From Saccharum officinarum (Eukaryota; Streptophyta; Magnoliopsida; Poales; Poaceae), in the NCBI GenBank assembly GCA_020631735.1, contig CM036197.1, positions 48,779,880 to 48,843,879 of the forward strand: 64,000 nucleotides of DNA. Direction: 5' to 3'. The first letter of the stretch is position 1, and every line of letters begins with the position of its first letter. The notes under the pieces were generated by a model, which had not been told where the DNA came from, did no database searches, and saw nothing but the letters and a program-made list of their open reading frames with translations. The position numbers and the translations under genes were made by a program. Positions 9,641-18,835 of this stretch are shown in pieces.

Positions 9641-10719
9641 ATATAGTCATCCGCTTTTCTGCGACACGCCGCCATGTACCACTTGTTTACCAAGTACATT
9701 TGTGTACGAAGTTCCCTGAGCTTCCCAGGGTTGTATAAACTCTTGCCATATACATATTCCTTCTTCCAATGATCAACTTCCGGAGCACTTTCGATGGGTG
9801 CTCCGCCGAACATTTGGGAAATGCTTAGACCAGTTTTCGCGAAAAATTCATCAAGTTGATCCAAATTTACATTTCCATATATCTGTTCTAGCACGTTCAT
9901 GTTTGAACCATATTCATTCCCAATAACTAGCGGGGACACTGATTGTTGTGATTGTTCCCCGAGCTGTGCAACACCCTTCCATGCTCTCTTCTCTTTCTTC
10001 TTCGCCTCCTCAATTGACTTGGTGAGAGTGCGGTCATAGTCCGATAGTGGCGAATCCTTATGAGCATCACGTAACTTTTTCTGGTGAGCGTCCACCCTTT
10101 GCCTTAGAACTTCTGGATGTACGAAGAAGTACGGCTTCTTAGGGTTTCGCTTCGCTTCACTTTTAGCCTTGACTTTCATGAAGAAATTGTCCACATCTGT
10201 TTTCACTGAAGCATCTATTTCCTTGGCAGTCTTCTCATCGAAAAGTTTCATCATCTTAGGAATAGCTGGTGTTCTCCCTAAGGCTTTCTTCTTCGGCGGC
10301 GGTGGGGCCGATGCCTTCGTTTGTGGGGTGGGCCTCTTCTTTGGCGGAGGGCCGGCCGGTGTCAGCGTTGGAGCCCGCCGTGGAGGCGATGGGGCCGGTG
10401 GCGGCGTTGGAGCCCGCCGTGGAGGCAATGGAGCGGTCGGTGTCGGCGTTGGAGCCCGCCGTAGAGGCGATGGAGCCGGTGGCGGCGTTGGAGCCCGCCG
10501 TGGAGGTGATGGGGCGGCCGGTGTCGGCATTGGAGCCCGCCATGGAGGCGATGGGGCTGGTGGCGGCATTGGAGCCCGTCGTGGAGGCGATGGGGCGACC
10601 GGTGTCGGCGTTGGAGCCCGCCGTGGAGGCGATGGGGCCGGTGGCGGCATTGGATCCCGTTGTGGAAATGGGGCCAATGGGGATGCAGCCGTGTCTTCCA
10701 CTTCATTGTCATCACCCAC
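9511..10719 (-). CDS. Proline-rich CACTA protein (linker to Ulp1 domain)
   Basis: A 402-codon ORF. Residues about 17-130 are a proline/arginine repeat region (units like SPPRRAPTPPPAP) encoded by a GC-rich minisatellite. Then comes a basic, lysine-rich helical segment with MMKLFDEKTAKEIDASVKTD. A folded-looking C-terminus ends KWYMAACRRKADDYICVRIR and FNELHQLCHMDALDKSLVSC, which leads into the Ulp1 domain. It lies between the Transposase_24 gene and the protease exons on the same strand, so it is probably a middle exon of one En/Spm accessory gene. Whether it is spliced to its neighbours needs transcript data. Confidence 0.55.
   Translation of the reverse strand: MGDDNEVEDTAASPLAPFPQRDPMPPPAPSPPRRAPTPTPVAPSPPRRAPMPPPAPSPPWRAPMPTPAAPSPPRRAPTPPPAPSPLRRAPTPTPTAPLPPRRAPTPPPAPSPPRRAPTLTPAGPPPKKRPTPQTKASAPPPPKKKALGRTPAIPKMMKLFDEKTAKEIDASVKTDVDNFFMKVKAKSEAKRNPKKPYFFVHPEVLRQRVDAHQKKLRDAHKDSPLSDYDRTLTKSIEEAKKKEKRAWKGVAQLGEQSQQSVSPLVIGNEYGSNMNVLEQIYGNVNLDQLDEFFAKTGLSISQMFGGAPIESAPEVDHWKKEYVYGKSLYNPGKLRELRTQMYLVNKWYMAACRRKADDYICVRIRNHHYFHGDDIIMVQFNELHQLCHMDALDKSLVSCFCL
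10365..10660. repeat. GC-rich coding minisatellite
   Basis: About eight copies of a unit of roughly 36-42 bp containing GGAGCCCGCCGTGGAGGC alternate between a GGTGGCGGC and a GTCGGTGTCGGC spacer. It encodes the proline-rich repeats of the minus-strand ORF 9511-10719. Confidence 0.75.
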
Positions 10720-10850
10720 AGCACTGTGACCAGGTGGTGAATGGATAATTGGACTTAGGTTGGGGGAGGTTCTGCTGTGAAAACAACATGGTATGAGTAA
10801 ACTATTATTTAAGCCAATACATGATTAGTGAAAAAATATTTCGTTCACTT

Positions 10851-12361
10851 TCATCCGCACCTAGGGTTAGGTTGTTGAGGAGGAGGAGGTGACGCCCCAG
10901 GAATAATGATATAGCGCTTGTGCCAACATATGAATGTCTTCTCCGCTTCTCCTAAAGTCTTCTCCTCATCACCTCCATCAATGTCAAGAGGCACATTCCT
11001 ATAACCTTTCACAACTCTATCCATCGAGATGCTAGCATATCTAGGAGGTATTAATGCCCCATGGCATAGCCATGTCTTCATAGGGTCGATACGAGATACA
11101 ACACCGATAGCCACCATGACTGTGGCATTCCCCTCTGGAATGTGTAGCTCACATGTCGTCAGAGGATCGGTGATGTCATCCATGGGGAAGCGCAGCCCTA
11201 CGTCATCTTGAATCACTAGCACCTCCGTGGAAGCGCAACTACTTTTCAACTGACCAAGGGGGCTGATGTTGACTCCCGGTTCTGATGCAGTTTGCCTTTG
11301 GATGGAACTTACTGCTATCTGCACTTGTCTTTTGATTTCCTTGTTCATTTTGGCTTCAAGTGCTTTTTCTCGCTCTACTGCTTCACGAGCCACTTCCCGT
11401 GACTCAAGAACCATTTCCTCCATCCTGTGCATCCGCTCTGCCTCCTCATCATTCTTTCTCTGGCGGCTTCTATAGGTGGCTTTGTCTTTAGGGAAGCCAT
11501 GCTCCCACGACACCTTCCCATAGCCTCTTGTGCACCCACCGTGTTTAGTACTCTCTAGGGCGTATGTCAGCTCATCCTTATCTCTGTTCGGCTGCCACCT
11601 GCCACTCTCAGCCAAGCCTCGAGCATAAGCAAATCTTTCTGCTGCTCTTTGGAGTTTTACGCCATACACTATCTTTTCGGTCTTTAGGTCCAGGCTTCCT
11701 CCATGATCGAAAAACCAATACTTGGCGTGCTCAGGCCAGTTGATTGATTCTGGTTCGATCCCCTTGGCAAGAATCTCCCGTTCCATTCTTTCCCACTTAG
11801 GAATGGCACTCCTATAGCCACCTGATCCCAAGTGATGGTGGTATTGCTTTTGTCGGGCATTCTGTTGGTTCCTTCTCACCCGTGCCTCACCCTCTTCCGA
11901 TGTCTTGAACTGTACAAACTCATCCCAAAACGGCCTCAACTTGACGTAGGCCTTAGTGTTGAAATCTGGCGTCAGGTTCTTCTTGATAAATGTGTTGCAC
12001 AATTTCTTCTTCCAACACTGGAATTGTGTGGCCATCTTTTTCATAGCCCAGTTCCTAACTCTCTCCTTCAAAGCTTCATCTTCTGTATCTAGCGTGAAAT
12101 GTTGAAGGACATCTTGCCAAACTAGTGTCTTGTCACGATCAGAGACAAAACTAATATGAGGAGCCTCTTTCTTTTGCTTCCATTCACGAGCATTGATCGG
12201 GATCCTATCCCTTACAAGGTACCCACAGTGGCTGACAAATTTCTATGCATGTGGTCCAAGTACTTTGCCTATATCCTCCTCGAATTCCGAGAGAATGAAC
12301 CGACCCTCCAACGACTTCTTTGGGCCTCGTACATTTCTACTCTTCCATGTTGTTGTCGTTG
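10851..12361 (-). pseudogene. CACTA Transposase_24 (Ptta/En-Spm) protein
   Basis: Minus-strand reading from 12361 gives GRFILSEFEEDIGKVLGPH, then an in-frame TAG (12243-12245). It then runs uninterrupted to 10851. The segment RVRNWAMKKMATQFQCWKKK, the repeated aromatic and basic residues around FWDEFVQFKTSEEGEARVRR, and the stretch ending KHGGCTRGYGKVSWEHGFPKD are the hallmarks of the Transposase_24 family (TNPA-like DNA-binding proteins of En/Spm elements). A predicted coiled coil follows (MHRMEEMVLESREVAREA). Such proteins bind the subterminal repeats. The single nonsense codon near the N-terminus makes this copy probably inactive. Confidence 0.75.
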
Positions 12362-12539
12362 ATCCAGAGGGCTACGAATGTAGAAACACAAAGATTTAAA
12401 TAAATATATTTCTACAACAAATGAAATTATTCAGAATTTCATGTATACATAAGAGATTGTAGATAGACCTCGCCATCATTGTCTTGCACGATATTTTCTT
12501 GCTCATCTTCATATATATATTTTCTAGCATCTATACAGT

Positions 12540-12960
12540 ACACACGCACGAAAGCTCACCGTGGCGGGCATGGTGGCGCGTGGGCGACGATCGATGATGG
12601 AGAGGCGCGGGCGGTGTGGACGAGGCCGGTGTGTGGACGAGGAAGGCGTGGACGCCGACGACATGGATGGCGGCGCGGGCGCGCGGGGACGAGGGCGCGT
12701 GGACGAGGCGTGTGGGGACGAGGGCGCGCGGGGACGAGGAAGGTGCGGGGACGAGGGCGCACGAGGTCGGCGGAGCGGCCGCGCACGCGAGGAGACGGCG
12801 AGGGAGAGGGCCAGGGCGCGGCGGAGTCGACGTCGGGCGGCGCGTCGTCGGCGGGGTCGTCGGAGGGCTCGCGGTGTTGACGGGGCTGGCGCCGGTGGCG
12901 GAGCTCTCCTACGTCGATCTGGATGGAACGGGAGGAAGAAGGGAAGAAGTCACTGTGGCT
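12540..12960. other. GC-rich 5' leader/first-exon region of CACTA gene
   Basis: Extremely GC-rich block, open in most frames, so its ORFs are not evidence for genes. Its place between the Transposase_24 gene and a block of TTTAGTCCCGG repeats mirrors the GC-rich block at 29020-29460 next to the other repeat block. Both are probably promoter/first-exon regions of CACTA transcripts. Confidence 0.4.
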
Positions 12961-12964
12961 TAAG

Positions 12965-13175
12965 TGCCTCGGGGGACCTTTAGTCCTAGGCGGTAAGACC
13001 ATCCAGGACTAAAACACCTTTAGTCCCGGGTGGTAAGATGGACCGGGACTAAAGTCTGGACCTTTAGTCCCGGGTGGTACCATGGCCCGAGACTAAACAA
13101 GAATTTTGTGCGGGTTTTTATTTTTTAGAGAACCTTTAGTCCCGGGCTGCGTTAGCAACCGGGACTAAAGGTCCC
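12965..13175. repeat. CACTA subterminal inverted repeats (middle block)
   Basis: Four units of CCTTTAGTCCCGGG...CGGGACTAAA type occur in succession (for example 13018-13048 and 13132-13170). Their place in the middle of the CACTA gene set suggests either two adjacent CACTA elements or an internal repeat cluster. Confidence 0.65.
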
Positions 13176-13837
13176 CACTATTCAGTTCCCGCCACAGTTT
13201 TCACAGTTTGGGTTTTGTATTAAGTTTATTTGTATAAATATGCTAATTCTTGTTAAATGCATAGTAAATTAAATACTAGGCATATTTTTTAAAAAAAATA
13301 ATAGTTGCATTTCCTTTTGCCTTATTGTACACTACAAAATTTTGTAACATAAATTCTTTTCTTTTCTTATAATAACGAACATAAATGTAAATAACAATTA
13401 GTATTTTGTTAATGCAAAAATATACTGCTCAATTAAAATATCTAAAACTATTGGTTTTCGACAGAAAATTTGTTTTTGTATCATTTTAACGTTAATCGTT
13501 TGGTTTTTCATCATTCATTGTCCAAATGCGCGACAGAGAAATCCACCATCAACTAGGAATTTCATTTGAAGGCATAAATACTTGCTAAAAAAATTTCAAG
13601 TCATTTTTACATCGGTGGAGTAGACATGCTTTCACAGAGGTATATGTGTCCTTTCATCGAATAGGAATTTCATTTGAAACGATAAAAAACAAGAAAAACA
13701 TGATAGAAACATCTGAAGTTACAATTATTACATAAAATCTCTAATACACACTATTTATTAAACATCACTATATATCAAGCGGGCACAGTGGTGTACTTCT
13801 TCTTGACGTATGACCCTTGGTTATGATCATGCTGTAA
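13176..13837. other. AT-rich spacer within CACTA region
   Basis: No gene seen. A CACTACAAAATTTTGTA string lies at 13330, which could be a CACTA terminus or chance. Low-complexity AT sequence otherwise. Confidence 0.35.
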
Positions 13838-14413
13838 CTATGGAGTGTTCTCGGTATTTAGCAGGATGCTTGGGTCTTTGGTCACACTGAAGGGCGGGAT
13901 TCGGTCATCCCTTTCATAATCTTCTGACATGTCTGACTTGTCCTCAATTCCCATGATGTTTCTTTTCCCTGAAAGAACTATGTGGCGTTTTGACTCATTG
14001 GTTAATTTGTCGTCGTTTTTCCCTCTCTTGGGTTTTGTAGACATGTCTTTCACATAGAACACCTGATTCACATCAGCAGCAAGAACGAATGGTTCGTTTT
14101 TGTACCTAATATTATTGAGGTCCACTGTTGTCACTCCATACTCCTTGTCGACTGTTACCCCGCCTCTGGTCATCTTCACCCATTGGCACTGGAATAAAGG
14201 GACTTTAAAATTAGGTGCGTAGTCTAGTTCCCAAATATCCTCTATGCGGTCATAATATGTTTGCCTCTTTCCATTTGGGTCTGTGGCATCTACGCGAACA
14301 CCACTGTTTTGGTTCGTGCTCCTTTTATCTTGGGCTACGGTGTAAAATATATTTCCATTTATATCGTACCCTTTGTATGTGGGGATGTGCCACGATGGTT
14401 GCCTAGCCAACAA
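13838..14413 (-). pseudogene. CACTA TNP2 C-terminal region (DUF4216)
   Basis: A 191-codon minus ORF with YKGYDINGNIFYTVAQDKRS near the N-terminus, then QNSGVRVDATD, WELDYAPNFKVPLFQCQWVK and YKNEPFVLAADVNQVFYVKD. This is the DUF4216 module at the C-terminus of TNP2-type (TNPD) transposases of grass CACTA elements. It follows the DUF4218 part on the same strand. Its end (PPFSVTKDPSILL) looks like a natural terminus. Confidence 0.85.
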
Positions 14414-14600
14414 ATACAGTTACTCATTGATATTGTCATCACCCTGACATTCTTTTTGCAACCAACCGCTGAAAGTTTCCATGTGATTACGCCTAATCCA
14501 AGCTTCATTCTTCCCTAGAAACTGGGATCGTAGGAACTCCTTGTGTACCTTGACATACGGCTCCACCACGGAGGAGTTTTGAAGAACTGTGTAGTGTGCT

Positions 14601-14960
14601 TTATTGAAATAATCGTCTCCCGTACCAATATATGTTTTTCCCTAGTGTTCCCTTTCCACTAAGTCTCCCCTCGTGTCGCGATTTAGGAACACCAATCGAG
14701 TCAAGGTCGGGAATGAAGTCAACACAGAACTCAATGACCTCCTCTGTCCCATAGCCCTTGGCGATGCTTTCTTCTGGCCAAGCACGCTGGTGAACATATT
14801 TCTTTAGGACTCCCATGAACCTCTCAAAGGGGAACATGTTATGTAGGAACATAGGACCAAGAATATTAATCTCCTTGACCAGGTGAACTAGGAGGTGTGT
14901 CATGATATTAAAGAAGGATTGAGGGAACACCAACTCAAAGTTGACAAGACATTGAACCAC
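14601..14960 (-). pseudogene. CACTA TNP2 segment (DUF4218)
   Basis: Minus ORF with FELVFPQSFFNIMTHLLVHL, then FLHNMFPFERFMGVLKKYV and CVDFIPDLDSIGVPKSRHEG. This is the DUF4218 module, which lies between the Transposase_21 core and DUF4216 in CACTA transposases. A stop at 14953-14960 separates it from the upstream part, and the reading ends at 14601 after a frameshift in LSGKGTLGKN. The gene is decayed. Confidence 0.85.
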
Positions 14961-14966
14961 ATCATT

Positions 14967-16430
14967 CTATAGAGTAGCTAGTTCCATTGGATTGATTGCC
15001 TTCTGAGAAATTGCATTGAGGAATGCACATAGCTTCACGGTGGCCAGACGTACATGTGGAGGTAGAATTCCTCTTAAAGCAACCGGAAGCAATTGTGTCA
15101 TAAGCACGTGGCAGTCATGTGACTTTAAGTTTAGAAATTTCTTCTCTGCACATTTATTATACCCTTTATATTGGAGGAGAATCCAGATAGGACCTTGATG
15201 CTGCTTAGGCATTCAAACATGATTTCCTTCTCTTCATTGCTAAGAGTGTAGCTAGCAGGTCTTAAGTAATGGCGTCCATCACCTGTCTTCTTTGGATGCA
15301 GGTTGTCTCGTTCTTTCATGCGCTACAAGTCCTGTCATGCTTCAAGTGAATCCTTAGGCTTCCCATACACACCCATGAATCCTAGAAGGTTGACACAAAG
15401 ATTCTTTGTTAGGTGCATCACATCGATCGAGTTGCGGACCTCTAGGACTTGCCAATAGGGTAGCTCCTAAAATATTGACTTCTTCTTCCACATGGACGCG
15501 TGCCCCGAAGCATCTTTCGAAACAGGTTCGCTGCCCTGTCCCTTTTCAAAGATTACTTTCACATCCTTGACCATATCAAGTACATCCTCCCCAATTCGGT
15601 TGTGAGGCTTGGTTCAGTGGTCTGGCTTACCTTTAAAATGTTTGTCTTTCTTTCTTACCTGGTGATTCATAGAAAGAAATCGACGATAGTTAAGGTACAT
15701 GACCTTTTGACATTTTTTCAAATATACACTATCAAGGTCATCAAAACAGTGTGTGCATGCATTATATCCCTTGTTTGTCTGTCCTGAAAGATTACTTAGA
15801 GCAGGCCAATTATTGATTGTTATGAACAACAATGCTTGTAGGTTGAAGTGTTCTTGTTTGTACTCATCCTACACACGTACACCTGGTTTGCTCCATAAAA
15901 GCAGGAGTTCCTCAACTAATGGCCTCAGGTAGACATCGATGTCGTTGCCAGGTTATCTCGGGCCTTGGATGAGCACCAGCATCATAATGAACTTTTGCTT
16001 TATGCATAATCATGGAGAAAGGTTGTAGATACATAGAGTAATAGGCCAAGTGCTATGACTAGTACTCTAGTCCCCAAAAGGATTCATACCATCCGTACTT
16101 AAAGCAAACCTTAGGTTTCTTGCATCATCTGCAAACTCCGGGAATTCTCTGTCTATTGCTCTCCACTGAGACCCATCAGCAGGGTGTATCAACATGTTGT
16201 CTACCTTACGGTCTTCTTTGTGCCATCGCAACAACTTTGCATGGTCCTTATTTCTGAACAGACGTTTCAGGCGTGGTATTATAGGAGCATACCACATAAC
16301 CTTGGCAGGGATTTTCTTCCTAGGACGTTCTTCGCCCTCAACATCGCCAGAGTCATCTCGCCTGATCTTATACCGCGATGCTTTGAATACGGGGCATTCA
16401 TCCAAATTCTCATAGTCCTTACCACGGTAC
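14967..16430 (-). pseudogene. CACTA TNP2 core (Transposase_21), broken
   Basis: Fragments in several minus frames can be followed in order. CPVFKASRYKIRRDD, VMWYAPIIPRLKRLF and NLRFALSTDGMNPFG lie at 16067-16405. NNWPALSNLSGQTNKGYNAC lies at 15614-15832. SIKVLSGFSSNIKGI and LKSHDCHVLMTQLLPVALRG lie at 14967-15319. The order matches the TNP2 (Transposase_21) catalytic protein of En/Spm elements, which cuts the element ends. Multiple stops and frameshifts make it a pseudogene. The N-terminal part continues at 27646-28365 on the other side of an inserted Copia element. Confidence 0.85.
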
Positions 16431-16435
16431 AGGAT
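16431..16435. other. Target site duplication AGGAT (left)
   Basis: AGGAT directly precedes the 5' LTR and is repeated at 27641-27645 directly after the 3' LTR. Confidence 0.95.
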
Positions 16436-17218
16436 TGAAAGTCCCTAGTTTGGTTTTGGCTAATTGATGAAACCTAGGACTAACCTTTGTATCTAAGTGG
16501 ATGATTTAGATAAAGGTGGTCATTGCATATGAGACATGACATTGACTCATATGACCAAGATGGTGAAGACCAAGATGAGGCTTGGCTCGATGGACCGGTT
16601 GTGAGGGTGAAGGGCAAGTCGAGGCTTCGAAGCGAGGGACCATGCGATGGTGAAGCTTGAGCAAGACTTGGCGCCGACGGACCAATGCAACGGTGAAGAG
16701 CAAGTGAAGTCAAGGTCGATGGATCGAGACGGTCATGTGATGATATGAAGTGGATCATATCATTTGGAGAAACAAAATGGGCTCAAGGCAAAGGTATAAC
16801 CATAGGGCCGTTTTGTTTTACACTCAAGACACCATAGAGGGTGTGAGTGGTTTAGGATCGATAGCCGAACTATTAAGAGGGGAAGTCTTATCGGTTATTC
16901 GATGCACGGGTGCCACTAGGTGAATTCATGAAGTGCATTGCATGTAGGGCCTAGTGAGCTAATTGGAAAACCTTTGAAAATGATTGAGAAAATGCTAACA
17001 CACAAGCACATGGAGATGTACACTTGATGGTGTTGGCACATTTGCAAAGGTGGCGTTGGTCGCGCTGTGGTTTGCGGGTAGAGAGAGGTTTGGGTTCCTC
17101 TCTCCCTCCCACCGAGCGTGTGAGCGCGGGATTCAGGCGATTTCGGGGAAATGAAATGCCTATTTTCCACTACGCCGAAAGTCGGAAAAGAAACGGAGGC
17201 GAACGGGGTCACTGAGGT

Positions 17219-17800
17219 GACCGGACGCTGCACCGGACGCTGCACCGGACGCGGTCACGGTGTGACCGGACGCGTCCGGTCAGTACATCGCAGGCGCGGG
17301 TGCTAGGGTTTGCAACCGGCGCGTCCGGTCACTCGCGGGACCGGCGCGTCCGGTCATGCACCCAGAAGGAACTGAGGTTCACAGAGGACGATCGGACGCG
17401 GGGCGCGTCCGGTCACACACGATCGGACGCGTCCGATCGTTGAAGGAGCTTACTGGACTCACACCGGACGCGGGCACTGTCGCGTCCGGTCGTTCGAAGG
17501 AGCGCGTCCGGTCGTTGCGTCGCGGGCGCGTGGGTCAGTGCGATCGGCGCGTCCGGTCGTTCGACAGGCGCGTCCGGTCATCGGGACCGGCGCGTCCGGT
17601 CGTTGTCTGGGGCGCGTCCGGTCGTTGGTTTGACCGTTGAGGGTCAGTGACCGTTGGAGGATCGGACGCGGTGGAGCGCGTCCGGTCGTTTTGAGAGGCG
17701 CGTCCGGTCATAGGGTTTGACCGTTGGCGCAGTGACCGTTGGGGCATCGGACGCGGTGAGCGCGTCCGGTCAGTTCTGACCGGAGCGTCCGGTCACCCCG
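17219..17800 (+). promoter_or_regulatory. CpG-rich GCGTCCGGTC motif array upstream of TATA
   Basis: At least 14 copies of GCGTCCGGTC and about nine copies of the opposite orientation (CCGGACGC or TCGGACGCG) are spaced irregularly. The centre pair forms the palindrome GACCGGACGCGTCCGGTC (about 17264-17281). Several copies end in GTT, next to TGACCGTTG-type phrases. The array lies directly upstream of the TATA box, the position expected of an enhancer in U3. The same array is in the 3' LTR (26082-26660). Confidence 0.7.
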
Positions 17801-17847
17801 ACAGAACCCAGTGAAGGGGTATAACGGCTCTATTTGGAGGGGATGCT

Positions 17848-17855
17848 TATAAATA
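17848..17855 (+). promoter_or_regulatory. TATA box of Copia LTR
   Basis: TATAAATA within CTTATAAATACTCG downstream of the motif array; transcription would start about 30 bp downstream. Confidence 0.65.
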
Positions 17856-18777
17856 CTCGTTGGCCGGCCCTTGGGGAGGAATCTAGTGATTTCTAACATC
17901 CTTATACATCCTTTGAGCTAGAGCATCATCTCCCACTCATCTCTCTTGAGTGATTGCAAATCATAAGTGAGATTGAGTGATCCCAAAGTGCATTGCATAG
18001 CTTGAGGGCATCTAGTGGCACTTGTGGGTGGTTTAGCCGGTGGATTTCTTGTTACTCTTGGAGAGTACCGCTCCTAGCCGGCTTGGAGATTGTTGGAGGC
18101 GTTGGCAAGAGAAGGTGATTGTTCTTGGCCACCTCCGGTTGTTTGTAAGAGGTTCGTGTGCTTTCCTCGGCGGGACGCCAAAAGCAACTCTATTGGATTG
18201 CGCGTGTCATTGAGTTACCTCACTTGAGAGTGGAGTCTTGCGGTGCCTTGCGGGGCGTGCCTTGAGGGGCAAGTGACTTGAGGGTCACACCGAGGAACCA
18301 TCTAAGTGTTGGTCGACACAACCGGTGACGTAGCTTGTCGGTGCACAAGTGAACACCGGGTGAACAAAAATATTGTGTCTCTTGTCTCCCGGTGATTGGT
18401 CTACATATTGTGTTGTTGTCAATATTAATTGATTATATATCATCTTGGTGATTGGCAACATCTTCACTCCACCGTCGGTATAAGATTCACAATCCTATCT
18501 CTTGCACTTATCTTTACTAGATTATCTTGTGTTGCTCTAGTAGTAGCTTGGCTAGTAGTGTTGTTAGCTTGTTCTCTAGTGTAAAATTAGTGACATAGCT
18601 CTTGTGTGAACTAGAGATCATAATCTACTAGACTTGTGGATAGGAGGCTTGCATCACAACCTTTGGCTAAGCAAAACTCGCTTTACGCCGTTTGTTATTC
18701 TAACAAGTTTGCTTAGTGGTGCTTGTAGAATTTTTATAGGCTATTCACCCCCCTCTAGCCATCTAGGACCTTACAAG

Positions 18778-18790
18778 TGGTATCGGAGCC
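18778..18790 (+). other. Primer-binding site of Copia element
   Basis: TGGTATCGGAGCC, two bases after the 5' LTR, close to the initiator tRNA-Met complement used by most plant Copia elements. Confidence 0.85.
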
Positions 18791-18835
18791 GTGGTCACCG
18801 TTTTAATCAAGGCTTAACATCCTTCGGTGTGAAAA

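Larger units (their letters stand above)
16436..18775 (+). repeat. 5' LTR of Copia element
   Basis: Starts TGAAAGTCCCTAG and ends GGACCTTACA. It contains a CpG-rich motif array (17219-17800) followed by a TATA box. Confidence 0.95.

Noticed and set aside
12479..13002. Several long overlapping ORFs on both strands
   Set aside because: Very GC-rich DNA has few stops in any frame; the peptides are Arg/Gly/Pro-rich with no domain.
13330..13345. CACTACAAAATTTTG as a CACTA terminus
   Set aside because: The motif fits, but no subterminal repeats follow it inward and no partner end was found; it may be chance in AT-rich DNA.
16480..16758. ORFs repeated in both Copia LTRs
   Set aside because: Antisense ORFs in LTRs duplicated only because the LTRs are; no domains.
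17219..17800. CRISPR-like array of repeats
   Set aside because: Spacing is irregular, motifs occur in both orientations, units are 10 bp, and it sits in a retrotransposon LTR of a plant.
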